Shown one piece after another: positions 20,401 to 32,660 of a stretch of DNA of 64,000 bases; the first letter of the stretch is position 1; the number at the start of each line of letters is the position of its first letter. A program made the translations under genes and the position numbers. The stretch comes from Platerodrilus igneus (lineage: Eukaryota > Arthropoda > Insecta > Coleoptera > Lycidae), in contig JARFIW010000663.1 of NCBI GenBank assembly GCA_036346225.1, positions 806,001-870,000 of the forward strand, read 5' to 3'. The notes below the pieces were generated by a model. The model saw only the letters and a program-made list of their open reading frames with translations. It was not told the origin of the DNA and did no database searches.

Positions 20401-23359
20401 TCACTTAATGTTTCGGATTTGGGCAATTTAAAAGGACACGAAAATATACGCTGTTATATTAAGACAGTTTTTATGTACTGTGATTACAATGTAAATTTGG
20501 AAACCTTTAAATCAACCTTAATTTAATATAGCATCCGTGGTGAAAATTAAGTAAAAGAACTTATTAAAATAATGTTTGAGTATAAGTTACATACACTAAA
20601 TTAGGAAGTGACTAGTCCTAACGTTGTACGCTAGAGCTGTAAAATATTCTTCATTTTTATAATAAGTAAAACTGAAAATTTGACTATGGTGTGTTTCATA
20701 TATGTGTTTCAGTCTTTTATATGTGTATTTATTTATTTAATACAATTATATATTGTTACATAACTATCTATTATTAGTTAAGTTTCAGGTACCTTGCTGG
20801 TGCTTGGTCCTCATCCATACTAACTCACCCTGACACGTTCGATGTGTCTTTCCATACTCCTAAAACTTTTTTTACGAAGCCTTAAGCTAACTTTGAGATC
20901 TTTCTATGGTAAAGGGATCTCCTTAAAATGATGGAAAGTTAACTATCTTCCGACTATGCTAGGGTCTATTCCTCGGGTAGAGCTTATGAGGAGCGGTCGT
21001 GGTTCTTATGACAAAACATTTTTTACTTACTGACTCTAATATTACTAAAATAGGGGTATAAGAGGGGCGCTACCAAGTCCTTAAATTTTCTAAACACGGG
21101 TTTGCCCTAAGAAGGGACTTGAAAGTCCTTAGAGAGAAATATCGTATTTACTGCCTATGCAAGAGCTGTAAAGAAAAATATTATTATTATTGCAAAGAAG
21201 GACACAAGAGATGTCCTCTCGTTACCTTATACTATAAAAAAGAATGCCTACCTTATATTATAAAAAAAGAATGGCTATTAATATCAATTATTTGAACACT
21301 ATTATAAACACAAGTTTAGGCATTAAAATTATTGAAAGTGCTATTAGTGATCCATAGTCAAGTGAGATCTAAAACTTTAAATTTGTAAAGGGTATTTATG
21401 CCTTTTTTTTCTTGATTTAATTAACCTATCCTTGAACTCAATTGTCCAAAATAAAACGATTACTCAAATGAATTAAATAATTGTTTTTTAATTAAATATT
21501 GCCTTCTAAGTAATGAAATTTTATGTACAAAATATACATTTCAAACGTAGATTAATTTCTCCAACACAGTATTAGAATAAGAAAATTATGACTGTCTCTA
21601 CTAAGCATTAAAATTATCAATAATATATTAAACATATTTACAAGGCTTTCCAAATTAATTGTCCAAAATATCAGATCTGTTATTTGGGTTACAAGTTTTC
21701 ATAACTACTTAAAGTATGATTGAATTTAAATGAAATATTTTGTTAGGATTAAACTAAGGTATTCATTTTCATTTATAACAATATCATGTATAGTCCTTGA
21801 TTCAAAATGTGATAAATTCTAAACAGCAAAAGTTTTTCATAATTACAGAGCAAAACAAGAATCCGGGGTTGTTACAATGGTGTTTACTATGTTTTGTTTC
21901 GTTGTCAAGATAGGCGAACAGCTGTCGTAATGTCAAAGTAATAAAAAAGATTACCTTGCAAGGCGTTGTTATAAGCTATGTTGTGATAATTACATTGTCG
22001 AAACCAGATGTGCTGGCATACAATCCTTTGACAAACAAATGATGTCAACGTACTGTCCACATTTTATTGCGTTAGTAAACTGGAATTTTACTGGAACCAT
22101 TTTTACGAACGTGAAGTGCATTTCATCTTTGCAAGTCGAAAGAAAAGCAACCATAAAACAGGCTACCTAAAATACATCATTTTCCACGTTCTTCCACTTG
22201 TTTTTAAAAACAGTTAATTTAATAGTAATTCGGTGAATTGAATATCGTATTTGAACTTGTAAACTCGCAGTCGTATTTTTGCTGAATATCCAGAATAAAC
22301 ATTATTACAATTACCTTTCTGATAATAAACTTGATAATTACAAAGACCAAAACTTTGTTAACCATTTAGATTGATTTTTAATGGATTAATTGAAATTAAT
22401 GCTAGAAAATCTTCAAAACACGTTTTACAAATTTTGTGAAATCAAAATTAATAAATTTAATTCATTATGAAAAGTCTATAGAGCTTTTAAATGCGGTTTT
22501 ACTAAAAAATATCATTAAACGTTTTAGAGCATTCTCACTAAAAATTTAACATTGAGCGTATGAGCGAATTCTTACAAAAATTATCGTTGAGCGTATGAAC
22601 GCTATAACAAAAATATTTAGTTTTATTTAACAGTAACTTAATCTGCTTACCATTATTAAAACACGCCTTAATTGAAGTGCATGTCGCACTTGGCCAAGCG
22701 GCAACGCCTATGACTAGACGCAGGTTGCTGGCGAAGACCCAGTTCCACTGCATGGTGTTTTCTTATCAAGCGATCGTGCCAGACTGACCGGTCTGCTCAA
22801 TGCGCACGAGTAACTTCAAAGTCGACTGACGTTGAAGACTCTATTCAAACGACGAATGTTTGCTGATATTAACTAAACCAGTATTATTGAATAATTTTTA
22901 TCTTGTGATTGGGTTACACGACCCCGATCTAAATATTTATTTATATAGCAAGATTTAACTGTTTATTTAAATAGACAATGCAGCGTATTTAGCCAATAAT
23001 TTTAAAAGATTTGTAGTCGTCAGAAAAAATTGTTACACTCCCATGCGACTATGCATACATAACATCTCCTCCCCCCCTCTTAAATATAATGCTTAAATCT
23101 AATTGGTGGACGAACTACACGCCTAGGACTGTCCTACACACTCACTTTATTTTTACATTCCATAACATTATCACTGCTTGAATGAAAATCTTGAGTACTT
23201 GGACTAGGGTCAACGTTTTTCTCATTGTTCTTATTATAATCTGGGCTTATAATTAACAATTATCACCTATGTTTACATCAGTCTTAATATAGTACAACTG
23301 CTAAGCCAGTTATTTCATAAAAAAGCAACCTAATATTACACATTTAAAAGTATACTCTT
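20401..23359. other. Intergenic stretch, no gene seen
   Basis: AT-rich, with short chance frames only. A slightly more GC-rich part at 20790-21240 might be an old retroelement 3' end, but I could not match it. A segment at 22690-22760 has a tRNA-like box A word but does not fold as a tRNA. Confidence 0.5.
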
Positions 23360-23422
23360 GTGCTCGTTTCTTCCCAAAGTTTAGCATATTTTAGCTGTTT
23401 ACTTAATACCTTAATTATATTT

Positions 23423-24513
23423 ATGTTTAAACTCGCAACAATTAATGTACGCTCTCTTAATACTGGTTTTGAAACTTTTTCTGCTCTGGTGGATGAGAAC
23501 AAACTTGATATTATATTTGTAACAGGAACATGGCTAACTGAAAGATGTAATAATAATGACTATCAACTAGAAAATTTTGATCTTTTTCACACTGATCGTA
23601 AGGGAAGGGGTGGTGGTGTTGCTGTGTATGCTAGGACTTGTTTAAATTGCAAAGACATAAACATAGATTATGATACTAATGACTGTTTTGAACAGTTGTG
23701 GGTAAGTTTCATTTACAGTAGTTAAAAAGTTGCTGCTGGTGTAGTATATTGGTCACAAATAATTGCAGCACATAACTTTCTCACAGGTTTTGAATTAGTT
23801 CTAGCATAAGTTTGTCCTCAATTTGATCACATATTTTGCAGAGGCGATATTAACTTAAATTTGTTTAATCTCACAAATTCCAATGTTGAAAGGTTGAATT
23901 CTATTATTAAAATGTATAATTTAAAACAAGCCGTAATTGAACCCACACGGATCACCTAGTATAGTTCAACATTAATTGATGTTATTCTTCTAGATAATGA
24001 AAGTATAATTGATACAGTGGATTGCATAGGTGTACATGACTTATCTGATCATTGCCTAGTTGTTGTACAGCTCAAATTTGAAAAGCCTGCACGCATCTCT
24101 AAATACATCACTCACCGAAATTTAAAAACTTTGATTTAACGGCCTTCAACAATCACTTAGAGGATATCCCTGTAGAAGAGATCTTTTATATTGATGATAT
24201 AGATACACAAATACGAACGCTCAACAAAATATTAATAAATCTTTTTGATACACATGCGCCATTAAGGACAAGTAGAATTACCAAAGCAAAAGTTCCGTGG
24301 CTTACCGACGTAATCACAATTATGATGAAACTGCGTGATAAAGCTCATATTAAATTGAAACATAGCAGAACACAATCAGATTGGGAGCACTATAAACAGT
24401 TAAGAAATTCTGTAACAAGCTCTATAAGACGAGAAAAAGGCACTACTTTGACTTTATTGCTAAACAATCAGCTAATATTACTTGGAAAGCTGTCAAGGAC
24501 TCTAAGATCGTAA
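23423..24513 (+). pseudogene. CR1/Jockey-type ORF2, endonuclease domain and linker (broken)
   Basis: The ATG at 23423 (MFKLATINVRSLN) is a more likely start than the upstream ATG-less extension at 23360. Endonuclease motifs are NVRSL (Asn), VTGTWL in place of the usual Glu-Thr motif (Gly for Glu: catalytic change), and GRGGGVAVYAR. A TAA at 23723 and later stops break the frame. Remnants such as FCRGDINLNLF and DLSDHCLVV (Ser-Asp-His motif, about 24030-24060) are visible to about 24110. A charged linker follows (24322-24513). Confidence 0.75.
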
Positions 24514-24639
24514 CATCTAAACTAAACTGTATACCAGAAAGTCTAATGTGATCCGAACTAAATAAATGCATTTTTCATAGACTCTATAAACAAGCTAAAA
24601 ACCAACCCTCCACAACATATGTTGCAATTTTATAATAAC

Positions 24640-26218
24640 ACTCAGTTTAATAGCAATATCTTATTCTCATTTTCTACTACTACAACTGATAAGGTTCGGA
24701 AAGCTCTCAAATCAATTAAGTCTAATGCTAATGGAAGTGACTCTATACCTATTTTTATGTTAAAATTATGTGAAAAAAATTATTGAACCTATCACTAATA
24801 TTATTAATAATTGTATTATAAAAAGTTATTTTCCAGAATGTTGGAAACTGGCTGTCAGTACGCCTATACCTAAAGTTAATAAAGTCATTAATTTGTCTGA
24901 GTTAAGACCTTTTAGTATTCTTCCGCCTCTATCTAAAATTTTTGAAAAAATTATATATGAACAAATCCACGAATACACTTCTTTTGCACATATCATACCT
25001 GCAAATCAATCTCGCTTTAGAGTGGGCCATAGTACCACCGGTGCATTAATCAATGTTACTAACAATATTCTTCAGTCTTCTAATTTGAATTTGGTTAGTG
25101 TTCTAGTGTTGTTGGACTACTCTAAGGCGTTTGACACCATAGACTACAATTTACTTTTTGCTAAATTAAAATATTACGGATTTGACAACAACTCACTACA
25201 TCTTATGCGGTCTTGTTTATGTAATAGAAAGCAGTTGGTTAGTGTTAGTGGTAAAACGTCTCTAACAAAAAATATAACTAGTGGAGTGCCTCAAGGTTCA
25301 ATCTTAGCTCCTCTGCTTTTTTTGCTGTATACAGCTGACTTCGCAAGTAAACTTCGTAATTGTCAATCGAGATTTTACGCTGACGATTCACAAATATATT
25401 TCTCATTTAAAATTAATCAGTTACCAGTTGCAATTGCACAGATCAATGAGGATCTAAAGGAGCTTTCTGATTTTGGAGCAAATCATTCCTTAGTTATTAA
25501 CCCCAAGAAATCGGTTGTAATTATTTTTGGGTCTGAGAAAAACAGGAAGATAGTTGCTGATAACATAAATCTAGTGGTAAATGACGAAAAAATTGAAATA
25601 CAAATTCACGTTAAAAACTTAGGACTAACGGTTGACTTTAAATTACGTTTTGATTGTCATATAAATAATTTAGTTTAAGGATCATACATAATTCTGCGTA
25701 AACTGTATGATAACAAAGAATCGTTAAATCAAAAGCTTCGTAACATGCTTTGCGAGTCACTTATCTTGTCTGCATTTGATTATGGTGATGTTGTTTATGG
25801 CCCCTGTTTAGACTCTATTACTACAGCAAGGGTTCAAAGAATACAGAATGATTGTCTTAGATTTATTTTCAATTTAAGGAAATTCCATCACATTTCTGAA
25901 TCGTTGCGCCAGTCGGGCTGGTTAAAAATGGAAAACAGGCGGTTACTGCATCTTGCAACTTTTACGCATAAAATTATAAATTCCCTATCGGCACCAATTT
26001 ATATAAAAAATTTGCTACTACCGCGTAGCAGTTGTCATTCTGTCCAGGTAAGATCTCGTGACTTACTGCATGTACAGCGGCACTCAGCCACCCTCTTCCA
26101 GAGGTCATTCCAGTACACTGCAGTTAAATTATATAATTCAATTGACAACTCTATGAAAACCAAATCGGTATCAAGTTTTAAACTATCATTTAAAAAGTAT
26201 TTACTTTCAACACAATAA
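24640..26218 (+). pseudogene. CR1/Jockey-type ORF2, reverse transcriptase and C-terminal region, one stop
   Basis: The RT core (24770-25678) holds STPIPKVNK, ELRPFSILPPLSKIFEK, VLLDYSKAFDTIDY (catalytic Asp), GVPQGSILAPLLFLLY and FYADDSQIYFS with both catalytic Asp intact. A TAA at 25676 interrupts; the same frame continues at once and reads on through LCESLILSAFDYGDVVYG and RVQRIQNDCLRFIF to the TAA at 26216. RT copies the element RNA at the nicked target. Only a few lesions sit in the RT half, so it is much better kept than the endonuclease half. Confidence 0.85.
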
Positions 26219-26511
26219 ATTCACTGGTCTATACATTTATATTTATTTGTTCTCATACTCTTTAGCAGAAATAAGTGTTGGCTTATAAAGTACCAACTTA
26301 ATGTTAGTGTCAAACTGTTTGCAGTGGCGTTCACACCAGGATCATAAACATCCGGCTTTTTTTACATGTTTCTATACTTATTTGTAAATTTATGTTTATT
26401 GTATTGTTAGTTGCAGGTTAAGTGGTAGAACAGCCTTTGGCTGAACTTCGCCTGTTATAGTACATTCTTATTTTTTTTTGTTATAGAACTTATCAATAAT
26501 CAATAAAGACG

Positions 26512-26512
26512 A

Positions 26513-26560
<48 letters not shown>
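26512..26560. repeat. (ATT)n microsatellite tail
   Basis: About 16 perfect ATT units lie directly after the AATAAA-like end of the non-LTR element; most likely its 3' tail. Confidence 0.9.
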
Positions 26561-27164
26561 CTGCTTCTTGATGAAATTCTACTTTTTATCTTCACTTATA
26601 TATACTGATGTATACTTAAAACTATATCATTCAATGAATCATCCCTATACACCTGATTTTTTAAGTATGACCTAGACAACAAATCTGGTACTCTGCTATT
26701 TCATATTCTAAGAGCTTTATTTTAATCCGCTGTAACCTAGCTGAACAAATATTTCTTATACATTTATTCATAACTGATACCAGCTGTGTATGATCAATTT
26801 TTATATTTATTCTTCTACCATAGATGTTATAGTGAAATTTTGTCGCAGCAAAAACTACAGCTAAAAATTTCTTTTCTATTTGAGAGTAATTTTTCTTTGC
26901 TTCTTGCTAACGCCGGCAACAAATTCCTTTTATTTTTAAAGTACAGTTTATTAATCCGATAAATTATTGCCAGAATAGCATTCAATTCAAGTTATTTTTA
27001 ATTTATAGATAAATTGAAACATATGCCAATTCTGCAATAACAAAATTAAGACAGATAGTAACAAACATCAGTGTGATTCGGTTCTCTAGTAAATTGTGGC
27101 ATTACGGTGTGTACGTCAAAATAACCCCCTGCACCCGTCTTAGAGAGTGGGTTCGAAAACGGTA
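26561..27164. other. Stretch before the BEL leader, possible LTR
   Basis: No gene. If the BEL/Pao fragment downstream has its 5' LTR, it should end near 27165, just before a PBS-like TTGGTGATCC, but no second LTR copy exists here to prove it. Confidence 0.4.
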
Positions 27165-28700
27165 AAATTTCTAAATTGGTGATCCTTGCCTTCCTTCAAT
27201 GACCATCCTAAATCTCAACCTTTAAACACCTATTTAAAGTGAGCTGCAGATCTTGGGTAAGTTCATTGTTTTACTTTTGTTTGTTCATGTTTAAAAATTA
27301 CAGTCCACTGTGTCTTAACCGGGCGTTAATATTTTTGGTCCTTCCAGCCAGATTGTTAGTAGCTGGAATTTAGCACTCTAGTAAATACCGGGTTATAAGG
27401 GTTATTTTGCTCGTTCATGCCACAGTTCATTTACAAGAATCCGTCACTATAGATAACATAAACAGGTGTATGTTAAACAGACCTTTCGCGCTCTGTTGTC
27501 GCATATGCTTTTCTATTTCAAATTCGCTTATCTATCCTTGCAATGGTGAGTACATTTGAAATAGCGTAAACAATACAAATCTTTCGTTCTAAATTTACAT
27601 ATTTGTTATACATCTGCAATTTGTTATTAATCACCGAATTATTAATATCACAATGAGTAAAGCGGTTTATAGATTAAAATCACTTCAATCTAAAAAAGAA
27701 ACCTATTTCTAAAGAATTCAAATTCTTTACGACAAAAGTAAAAACATTTAAGATTCGGTAATTTTAAAAGAATTTAAAATAAGACACGCAACCCTAGATG
27801 ACACAAAACGTAAATTAGATGAAATTAATACGATAGGGTTTGAAACGGATCCAGAATTTAAACCGAACTACAATGAATTAAACGCTATCGATGAACTTTA
27901 TTGTTACATTCAGGATGTTGCTACCGGTTTAATCACTTCGAAAGTTACCGATCAATCTTCTCAAAATCAAACTATGCAGGCAGCTGAAGCTACTGTTCGT
28001 CTCCCAAAAGTTGATCTAATTGATTTTAACGGCAATTTTCTAAAATGGTCTCTTTTCTACGAAACGTTTAAAAGCCTTATCCATAATAATTCTAAGTTGG
28101 ACAATACTTGCAAAATGCATTATTTATTAGGAAAATTACAGGGTAGCGCTCTGACATTAAGCTCTGGTATGTTACCGACGGCTGCAAATTACTCTATACT
28201 ATGGCCGCCTGCCTTAATTGAAAAATACGAAGATAAACGCGCTTTAGCTAACACTTATCTTTCTCAGGTTTTCGACTTTAAAGCGTTTCAAACGGAAGGT
28301 ATTATCAGTCTAAATTCATTCATAGAAAAAGTCGACTCTGCAATCAATGCTCTTCGTAAATTAAACCAAACTTGTCTGATTTTATTCTTACTTCTATTGC
28401 TTTATCAAAGCTAGACAATCATACGTTCATTTACCGCCGATGAATTAAAAAACACATCGATTTCGTTTCTACTCTTCCATACGTCACTAACATCCTATAT
28501 ATTTTACCTGTTTATACTAAATACGCTTGCGAATAATTTTCAATTTCAATCTATCTACTCTAAAACGACGAGTATACGCTATAAATTCTATAGTTGGCAC
28601 CTTGTTTTGAGTATCCGTTAACTGGCTACACATTACTATTGCGTAAAATTAATCCGTATACTGCTACGACCGAAAGGCTCGTTGAAATGGTGTATTCTAT
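27165..28700 (+). mobile_element. BEL/Pao LTR retrotransposon fragment (leader and gag)
   Basis: A PBS-like TTGGTGATCC (about 27176) and a leader with TTTTTGGTCCTTCCAGCC (about 27333) precede a BEL-type gag. Sequence beyond about 28450 degenerates; no RT, protease or integrase was recognised. The element is truncated. Confidence 0.65.
27653..28450 (+). pseudogene. BEL/Pao Gag (broken)
   Basis: The ATG at 27653 starts MSKAVYRLKSLQSKKETYF; two TAA stops follow within the first 35 codons, in the same frame as the long piece downstream. That piece reads RHATLDDTKRKLDEINTIG, then LPKVDLIDFNGNFLKWSLFYE, SLIHNNSKLDNTCKMHYL and KLQGSALTLSSGMLPTAANY, the characteristic conserved Gag region of BEL/Pao elements. 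A frameshift near 28365 is followed by SDFILTSIALSKLDN. Gag would form the particle. The lesions make it non-functional. Confidence 0.8.
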
Positions 28701-28929
28701 TATTTGATAAAGCTAGGGTCGAGTTTTCTAATCTCTTTTTTGGTATGTTGATAACGAGAGGATTGCAGCTCGAATTCTTGTTACTTAAAACAATTTTTAA
28801 ATTGATTCTGCAGTTCGTCCTCATATGTATTTCCCTAAATTACTCGTTCTATTACTCCAAGAGCAATGCACGTTTTTTTCTTTATGAAAAGTGTAAATTT
28901 TGGATGTATCAGTAAGTGCTTCTGAGTTA
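28701..28929. other. Short unassigned stretch between BEL gag and gypsy copy D
   Basis: Open frames on both strands are short and hydrophobic, without known motifs. It may be decayed BEL pol. Confidence 0.35.
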
Positions 28930-30284
28930 TTAATACTAGTAACACTCTCTTTCTAGCTCTTAGCTAGAGGCCAGATTGTTGTACGTAGGCCGATTATTCT
29001 CCTTATGTAGAGCCAACTGAGTTGGTATGTGTTCCACTGTTGTAGGGAGTTTCGTAGCGCTCAACATCTGTCGACCGTAGTGACGCTACATCTGGACCCC
29101 AGCACTCGGACGCTTCGCTGACTCACCTCCGTGGAAGCAATGGGCACACGATAATAGCTGGTACTTGGAGGTTTGTTGTATTAGTGTTTCCATATATCGG
29201 GGGCACCTCTTTTCTTCCTACTTTTGTTGGTCGTGTGTCGCTGGTGCTCCATAGTACTTCACTACATGATTATTAGAATTTGTTCGTCCGTAAATAATAT
29301 TTTTTTTCTTTAACACTCTGGTATTATGAGCAAGCATAGCCAGTAGTTTTTTTCCTTCCTTTTATTAATGAATACTAAATGTTAAACGAAATGCGCACTT
29401 CGTACGTAAATTTCTAAAATTTGTTCTTTATAATACAACTATTTATTCATTTTTTTTGGTTGATGCAAACCGAATTCTTTTTTTTTATTAATGTTTACTG
29501 TAAATAGAAAATCGATGACAATGTATTTTTTTTTGTTCTTAGGAATTTCCTCCTCGCCGCATTGGTAGTTAGCCCGGTATTTCTACGTTTCTTGTATTCT
29601 GTTTCGTCATCGTGATTCGTGCTGGTCCGCACTTTAAATATCTTTTCTATTTTTATCCGACCGGTATGCTGCATTACGTAGCATAAATTCTGACGCCCTG
29701 GCGTGGGGCCCCAATTTTGTCTTGGGTAATGTATGCTCTGATTTTGTTTCGCTTAATTTTTAGCCCAATTTTTGTTTTGCTACTGACTGATTTTTTTGTT
29801 CTGCCCCAGTTACTACGTTATCTGTTTTCTCTGCCTGATACTACTTATGCTTTCTTCACTTACGCTCGAACTTTATTTCTTTTCTTTATTTCTTGTGTGA
29901 GTCCGATCTTTTTATATTTTAGTTGTGGTTTCTTTCTTGATCGCTCAATATTATTGGTTGGTTAGTTTCAGATTATTGGACTTATGTTTCCGCCAATAAT
30001 CCTAGACCTTTTAAAAACTCTGGCGCCCTATTTCTGAGTTTAGTGACTTTATTTTTCTCTTACGTTTAGTACTCTTTTTTTTTTAAATTGAATCCGTTTG
30101 TTACTTCTGTATTGGATTAAATCGTTGTGTTGCGATTCACCTCTGATATTTTATAGTTCATTCGGTCGAGGTTGGATTTAGCATTACTCTGATATACAGT
30201 GTGTATTTCTTTTCTCACAATGGTTACGTGGGGGTTGGATGTAAATAGGTTGTTAAAATCCGAGCTCTAATATGAGTAGAGAGG
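28930..30284 (+). mobile_element. Gypsy copy D: LTR 3' part, PBS-like site and leader
   Basis: The segment ending GCA at 29683 followed by TAAATTCTGACGCCCTGGCG and CGTGGGGCC (to 29710) mirrors element B, where the LTR end is followed by TAAATTTGGCGCCGAACG and CGTGGGGCC. This fixes a 5' LTR end and a primer-binding-like site. A long pyrimidine-rich leader then runs to the gag remnant, also as in B. The LTR's own 5' limit is not determined. GC-richer sequence at 28970-29160 probably lies in the LTR. Confidence 0.6.
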
Positions 30285-31495
30285 ATGCGTAAAGCCGTCC
30301 GCAACGCGATTCAAGTGGAAATGAATCAGTCTTTTACTGCTAGTCCTTATACAATTACGTTTACAGAGGATCATGAGTCTATTATACGTGTGCTTATTGA
30401 ACTTGGACGTCTTCTGACGACTTTACTGGGGATATTACTGATAGTAAGTTTGCTCGTTTACGCTTCTTAGTGGTAACCATTCAGCGACATTGTGAATTGA
30501 TGTTGGCTAGTTCTAAGGAAAAAGCTTTTAAAAAAATAAATTATTATTCGCTTTACAGATTATTCGTTCTGATGTTGAGGCGACTGTCAGAAAATTCAAG
30601 CGGGTTACTTTTCCTGATTTTAGTCATCAATCTTCTTCCAGTCCACAAACCCTTAATGTAGCTACCACCGTTACCGGAGAAGTTCCTTATCTTTATTCAG
30701 ATTCCGAGGAACTTCTACTACTGCCAATACTATGACCCCTACTAAAGGATACCCGTTCGCTAAATTGAATGTCTTTTTTTCAGATGAAGGTTCTCTACCG
30801 GAATTCTTGATTCGTATTAAGGAACTCAGTGTTTCGCGTAATTTTTCTGCTCAACAACTTTTTCTATTTACTCCGGAATTACTAACCGGAAAGGCTTTAC
30901 TTCTCTTCCGAGCACATCAACGTTCCCTCAAATGTTGGGAAGACGTTGTTACTTTATTAAACGATGAATTTCTACCTGTGTATTATAATAAACGCCTATT
31001 AGACAAAATAAATTCTCGAACTATGGGTCCTACCGAACCGGATCTTGCTTATAAGTCTGCTACTATTGAGGAAAATACGATTACTTTACATGACCCAGTT
31101 GTTAAGGTTTTGCCTACGCCTACGGGTAGATCCGATACTACTTCCGTACTTTCTACTGCAGGTCATCTTGCCACTACTATCAAAACATACCCTTTTTCGG
31201 CAAATGCAGCTTTGAACAAAATTTCTCCCGTCTCTAGTTTCACCTCCTTTTCTACACCTCCTTCTGCTCGCCCTACTACCATCACGTCGTATCCTTTTCA
31301 GCCATCTGAACCTTTGAACTATAATATTGATTTTTACGGCTATCACGCCCCTACTTATCGAACCTCTACTAATAAAAACCAAATTCCTTCTGTCCGTCGC
31401 GATTCAAAAGATGACCAACCAGACCCAATGTTTTCACTTCCACCTCAAACGGTGCCTCCAACACCAGTGCAACTTATACTTCGAATTAAAAAAGC
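30285..31495 (+). pseudogene. Ty3/gypsy gag, copy D (broken)
   Basis: The first piece (RKAVRNAIQVEMNQS) matches the N-terminal Gag region of B (RRSVRSALSIE). It breaks up between about 30400 and 30730. The capsid-like part is open at 30732-31553: FAKLNVFFSDEGSLPEFLIRI, LLTGKALLLFRAHQRSLKCWE, then EPDLAYKSATIEEN, which recurs as ESNFAYKSATIQKH in copy C and EPDLAYK in B. The collinear part ends with PPTPVQLILRI at about 31490. The frame then crosses into an inverted segment. No CCHC knuckle was found, apparently deleted. Confidence 0.75.
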
Positions 31496-31636
31496 AGGAA
31501 CATGTAAAATTTTGACAGCAACAGTAACAGACATTAAAAATACAGGTTCATAAACTTTAACAGGACCTTCGCTGACTAAATTAGAAATTATCGTTACTTC
31601 AGCGACATGTGTGCTGGGAGACACGACAAAAATTTC
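31495..31636 (-). pseudogene. Inverted post-gag segment of gypsy copy D
   Basis: On the minus strand this reads HVAEVTIISNLVSEGPVKVYEP, closely matching DVAEVTITSNTDREGPVEISEP on the plus strand of copy C at 16099-16165. Both DNA and protein agree, so the piece has been flipped relative to the gag just upstream. It ends where the truncated LTR of the Mag-type element begins. Confidence 0.7.
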
Positions 31637-31758
31637 ATGAGCAGGGGTGACATTTTTGTACAACATACATGTGAATTGAATGGGTATCAATAAAGCTGTT
31701 CTCTGCAAGTTATTTTTATTCTAAGGCCATCCGGTCATACTTGGTGAAATACATTACA
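31637..31758 (+). repeat. 5' LTR remnant of the Mag-type element
   Basis: It matches the last about 120 bases of the 3' LTR with few differences and ends ATTACA. The first roughly 55 bases of the LTR are missing, replaced by the inverted gypsy D segment. An AATAAA polyadenylation-type word lies inside (about 31689). The likely primer-binding region starts with TGGCGACGAGGATAAA at 31764. Confidence 0.8.
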
Positions 31759-31900
31759 TAAAGTGGCGACGAGGATAAAATTAATATCCAGGAGACTGGC
31801 CAATGCAAGATTTTTATTTTTTTAGCTGGAAAATAATTGTATGTGAGGTTAGGTTACCTCGCACATGTTCCACATTAATTAATTTCAGTAATGATCAATA

Positions 31901-32660
31901 ATGGCAACTGGAATTATAGGCGCATTGGAAGAATTCAGAGTGGGCGAGAATTGGAATGTATATAGCGAACGCCTGGACCAATATTTTAAGGCGAACCAAG
32001 CATCGGAAGATCGGAAGGTACCAGTATTAATCACATTAATAGGGCAAATTGCGTATAAAATTTTAAAGGAGGTGTGCGATCCACATTTACCCAGCAGTAA
32101 AAGCTACAAAGGTTTATGCGTGATTTTACAGCAACATTTTTCACCGGTGATCTCAGTATTTCGCAAGCGTGTGGAATTCTATGAATGTCGGCAAGAAACT
32201 CATGAAAATATTAATGATTGGTATATGAAGATAAAGAAAGCAGCAATGGATTGCAAATTTGGTGCCAAGTTAGATTTAATTTTCACGGACAAATTTTTAA
32301 CGGGCTTAGTAAAGGGAGCCGTTTTGGACCGTCTTTGCGAGGAAGAACATGGTAAAACGTTAAAACGCTACATTGATATTGCTTTGAAAAAAGAAGCGCT
32401 TCTGGTTTAGCAAACACGAGTAAATAAAATTTCTAAAGGAAAAGAAGCGACTAAAACTGATCAACTATTTTCAAGAAGTTATACGGCAAAAAAAGAAGAT
32501 AAGGAAGGATCCTTTACGTGTTTTGCATGCGGTAAACCCAATCACGATTTTAGAAGGTGCAAATTCAAAACATTCAAGTATAGAGCTTGTAACAAAACTG
32601 GCCATTTAGCTAAGGTTTGTAAAACTAACAAGAAAGATGTTAAAGTTAATTGTGTGGAGG
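31901..32660 (+). pseudogene. Mag-type Gag (broken)
   Basis: The ATG at 31901 begins a 169-codon open piece: ALEEFRVGENWNVYSERLDQ, then RKRVEFYECRQETHENINDW and FTDKFLTGLVKGAV, the capsid region. A TAG at 32408 interrupts; the same frame goes on to a CCHC knuckle (CFACGKPNHDFRRC, about 32519). A second knuckle (YRACNKTGHLAKVC) has its first Cys replaced. Gag and pol appear to share one frame here. Confidence 0.85.

Larger units (their letters stand above)
23360..26560 (+). mobile_element. CR1/Jockey-type non-LTR retrotransposon, 5'-truncated or lacking ORF1, inactive
   Basis: Endonuclease, reverse transcriptase and a C-terminal extension follow in order. The element ends in a short 3' UTR (AATAAA-like word at about 26500) and a long ATT microsatellite, a typical kind of 3' tail. 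No ORF1 with knuckles precedes the endonuclease. The style of the RT motifs suggests the CR1/Jockey superfamily, perhaps Daphne/Crack-like, but the clade is an inference. Confidence 0.8.

Noticed and set aside
22665..22760. tRNA-like box A word (TTGGCCAAGCGG)
   Set aside because: No matching box B in the right place and no cloverleaf or acceptor stem could be formed by eye.
26512..26560. ATT array as a CRISPR-like or regulatory repeat
   Set aside because: A simple trinucleotide tail of a non-LTR element; there are no spacers, and the context is eukaryotic.
28636..28915. Open frames on both strands after the BEL gag as protease
   Set aside because: No Asp-Thr/Ser-Gly motif and no agreement with BEL pol text that I could see.
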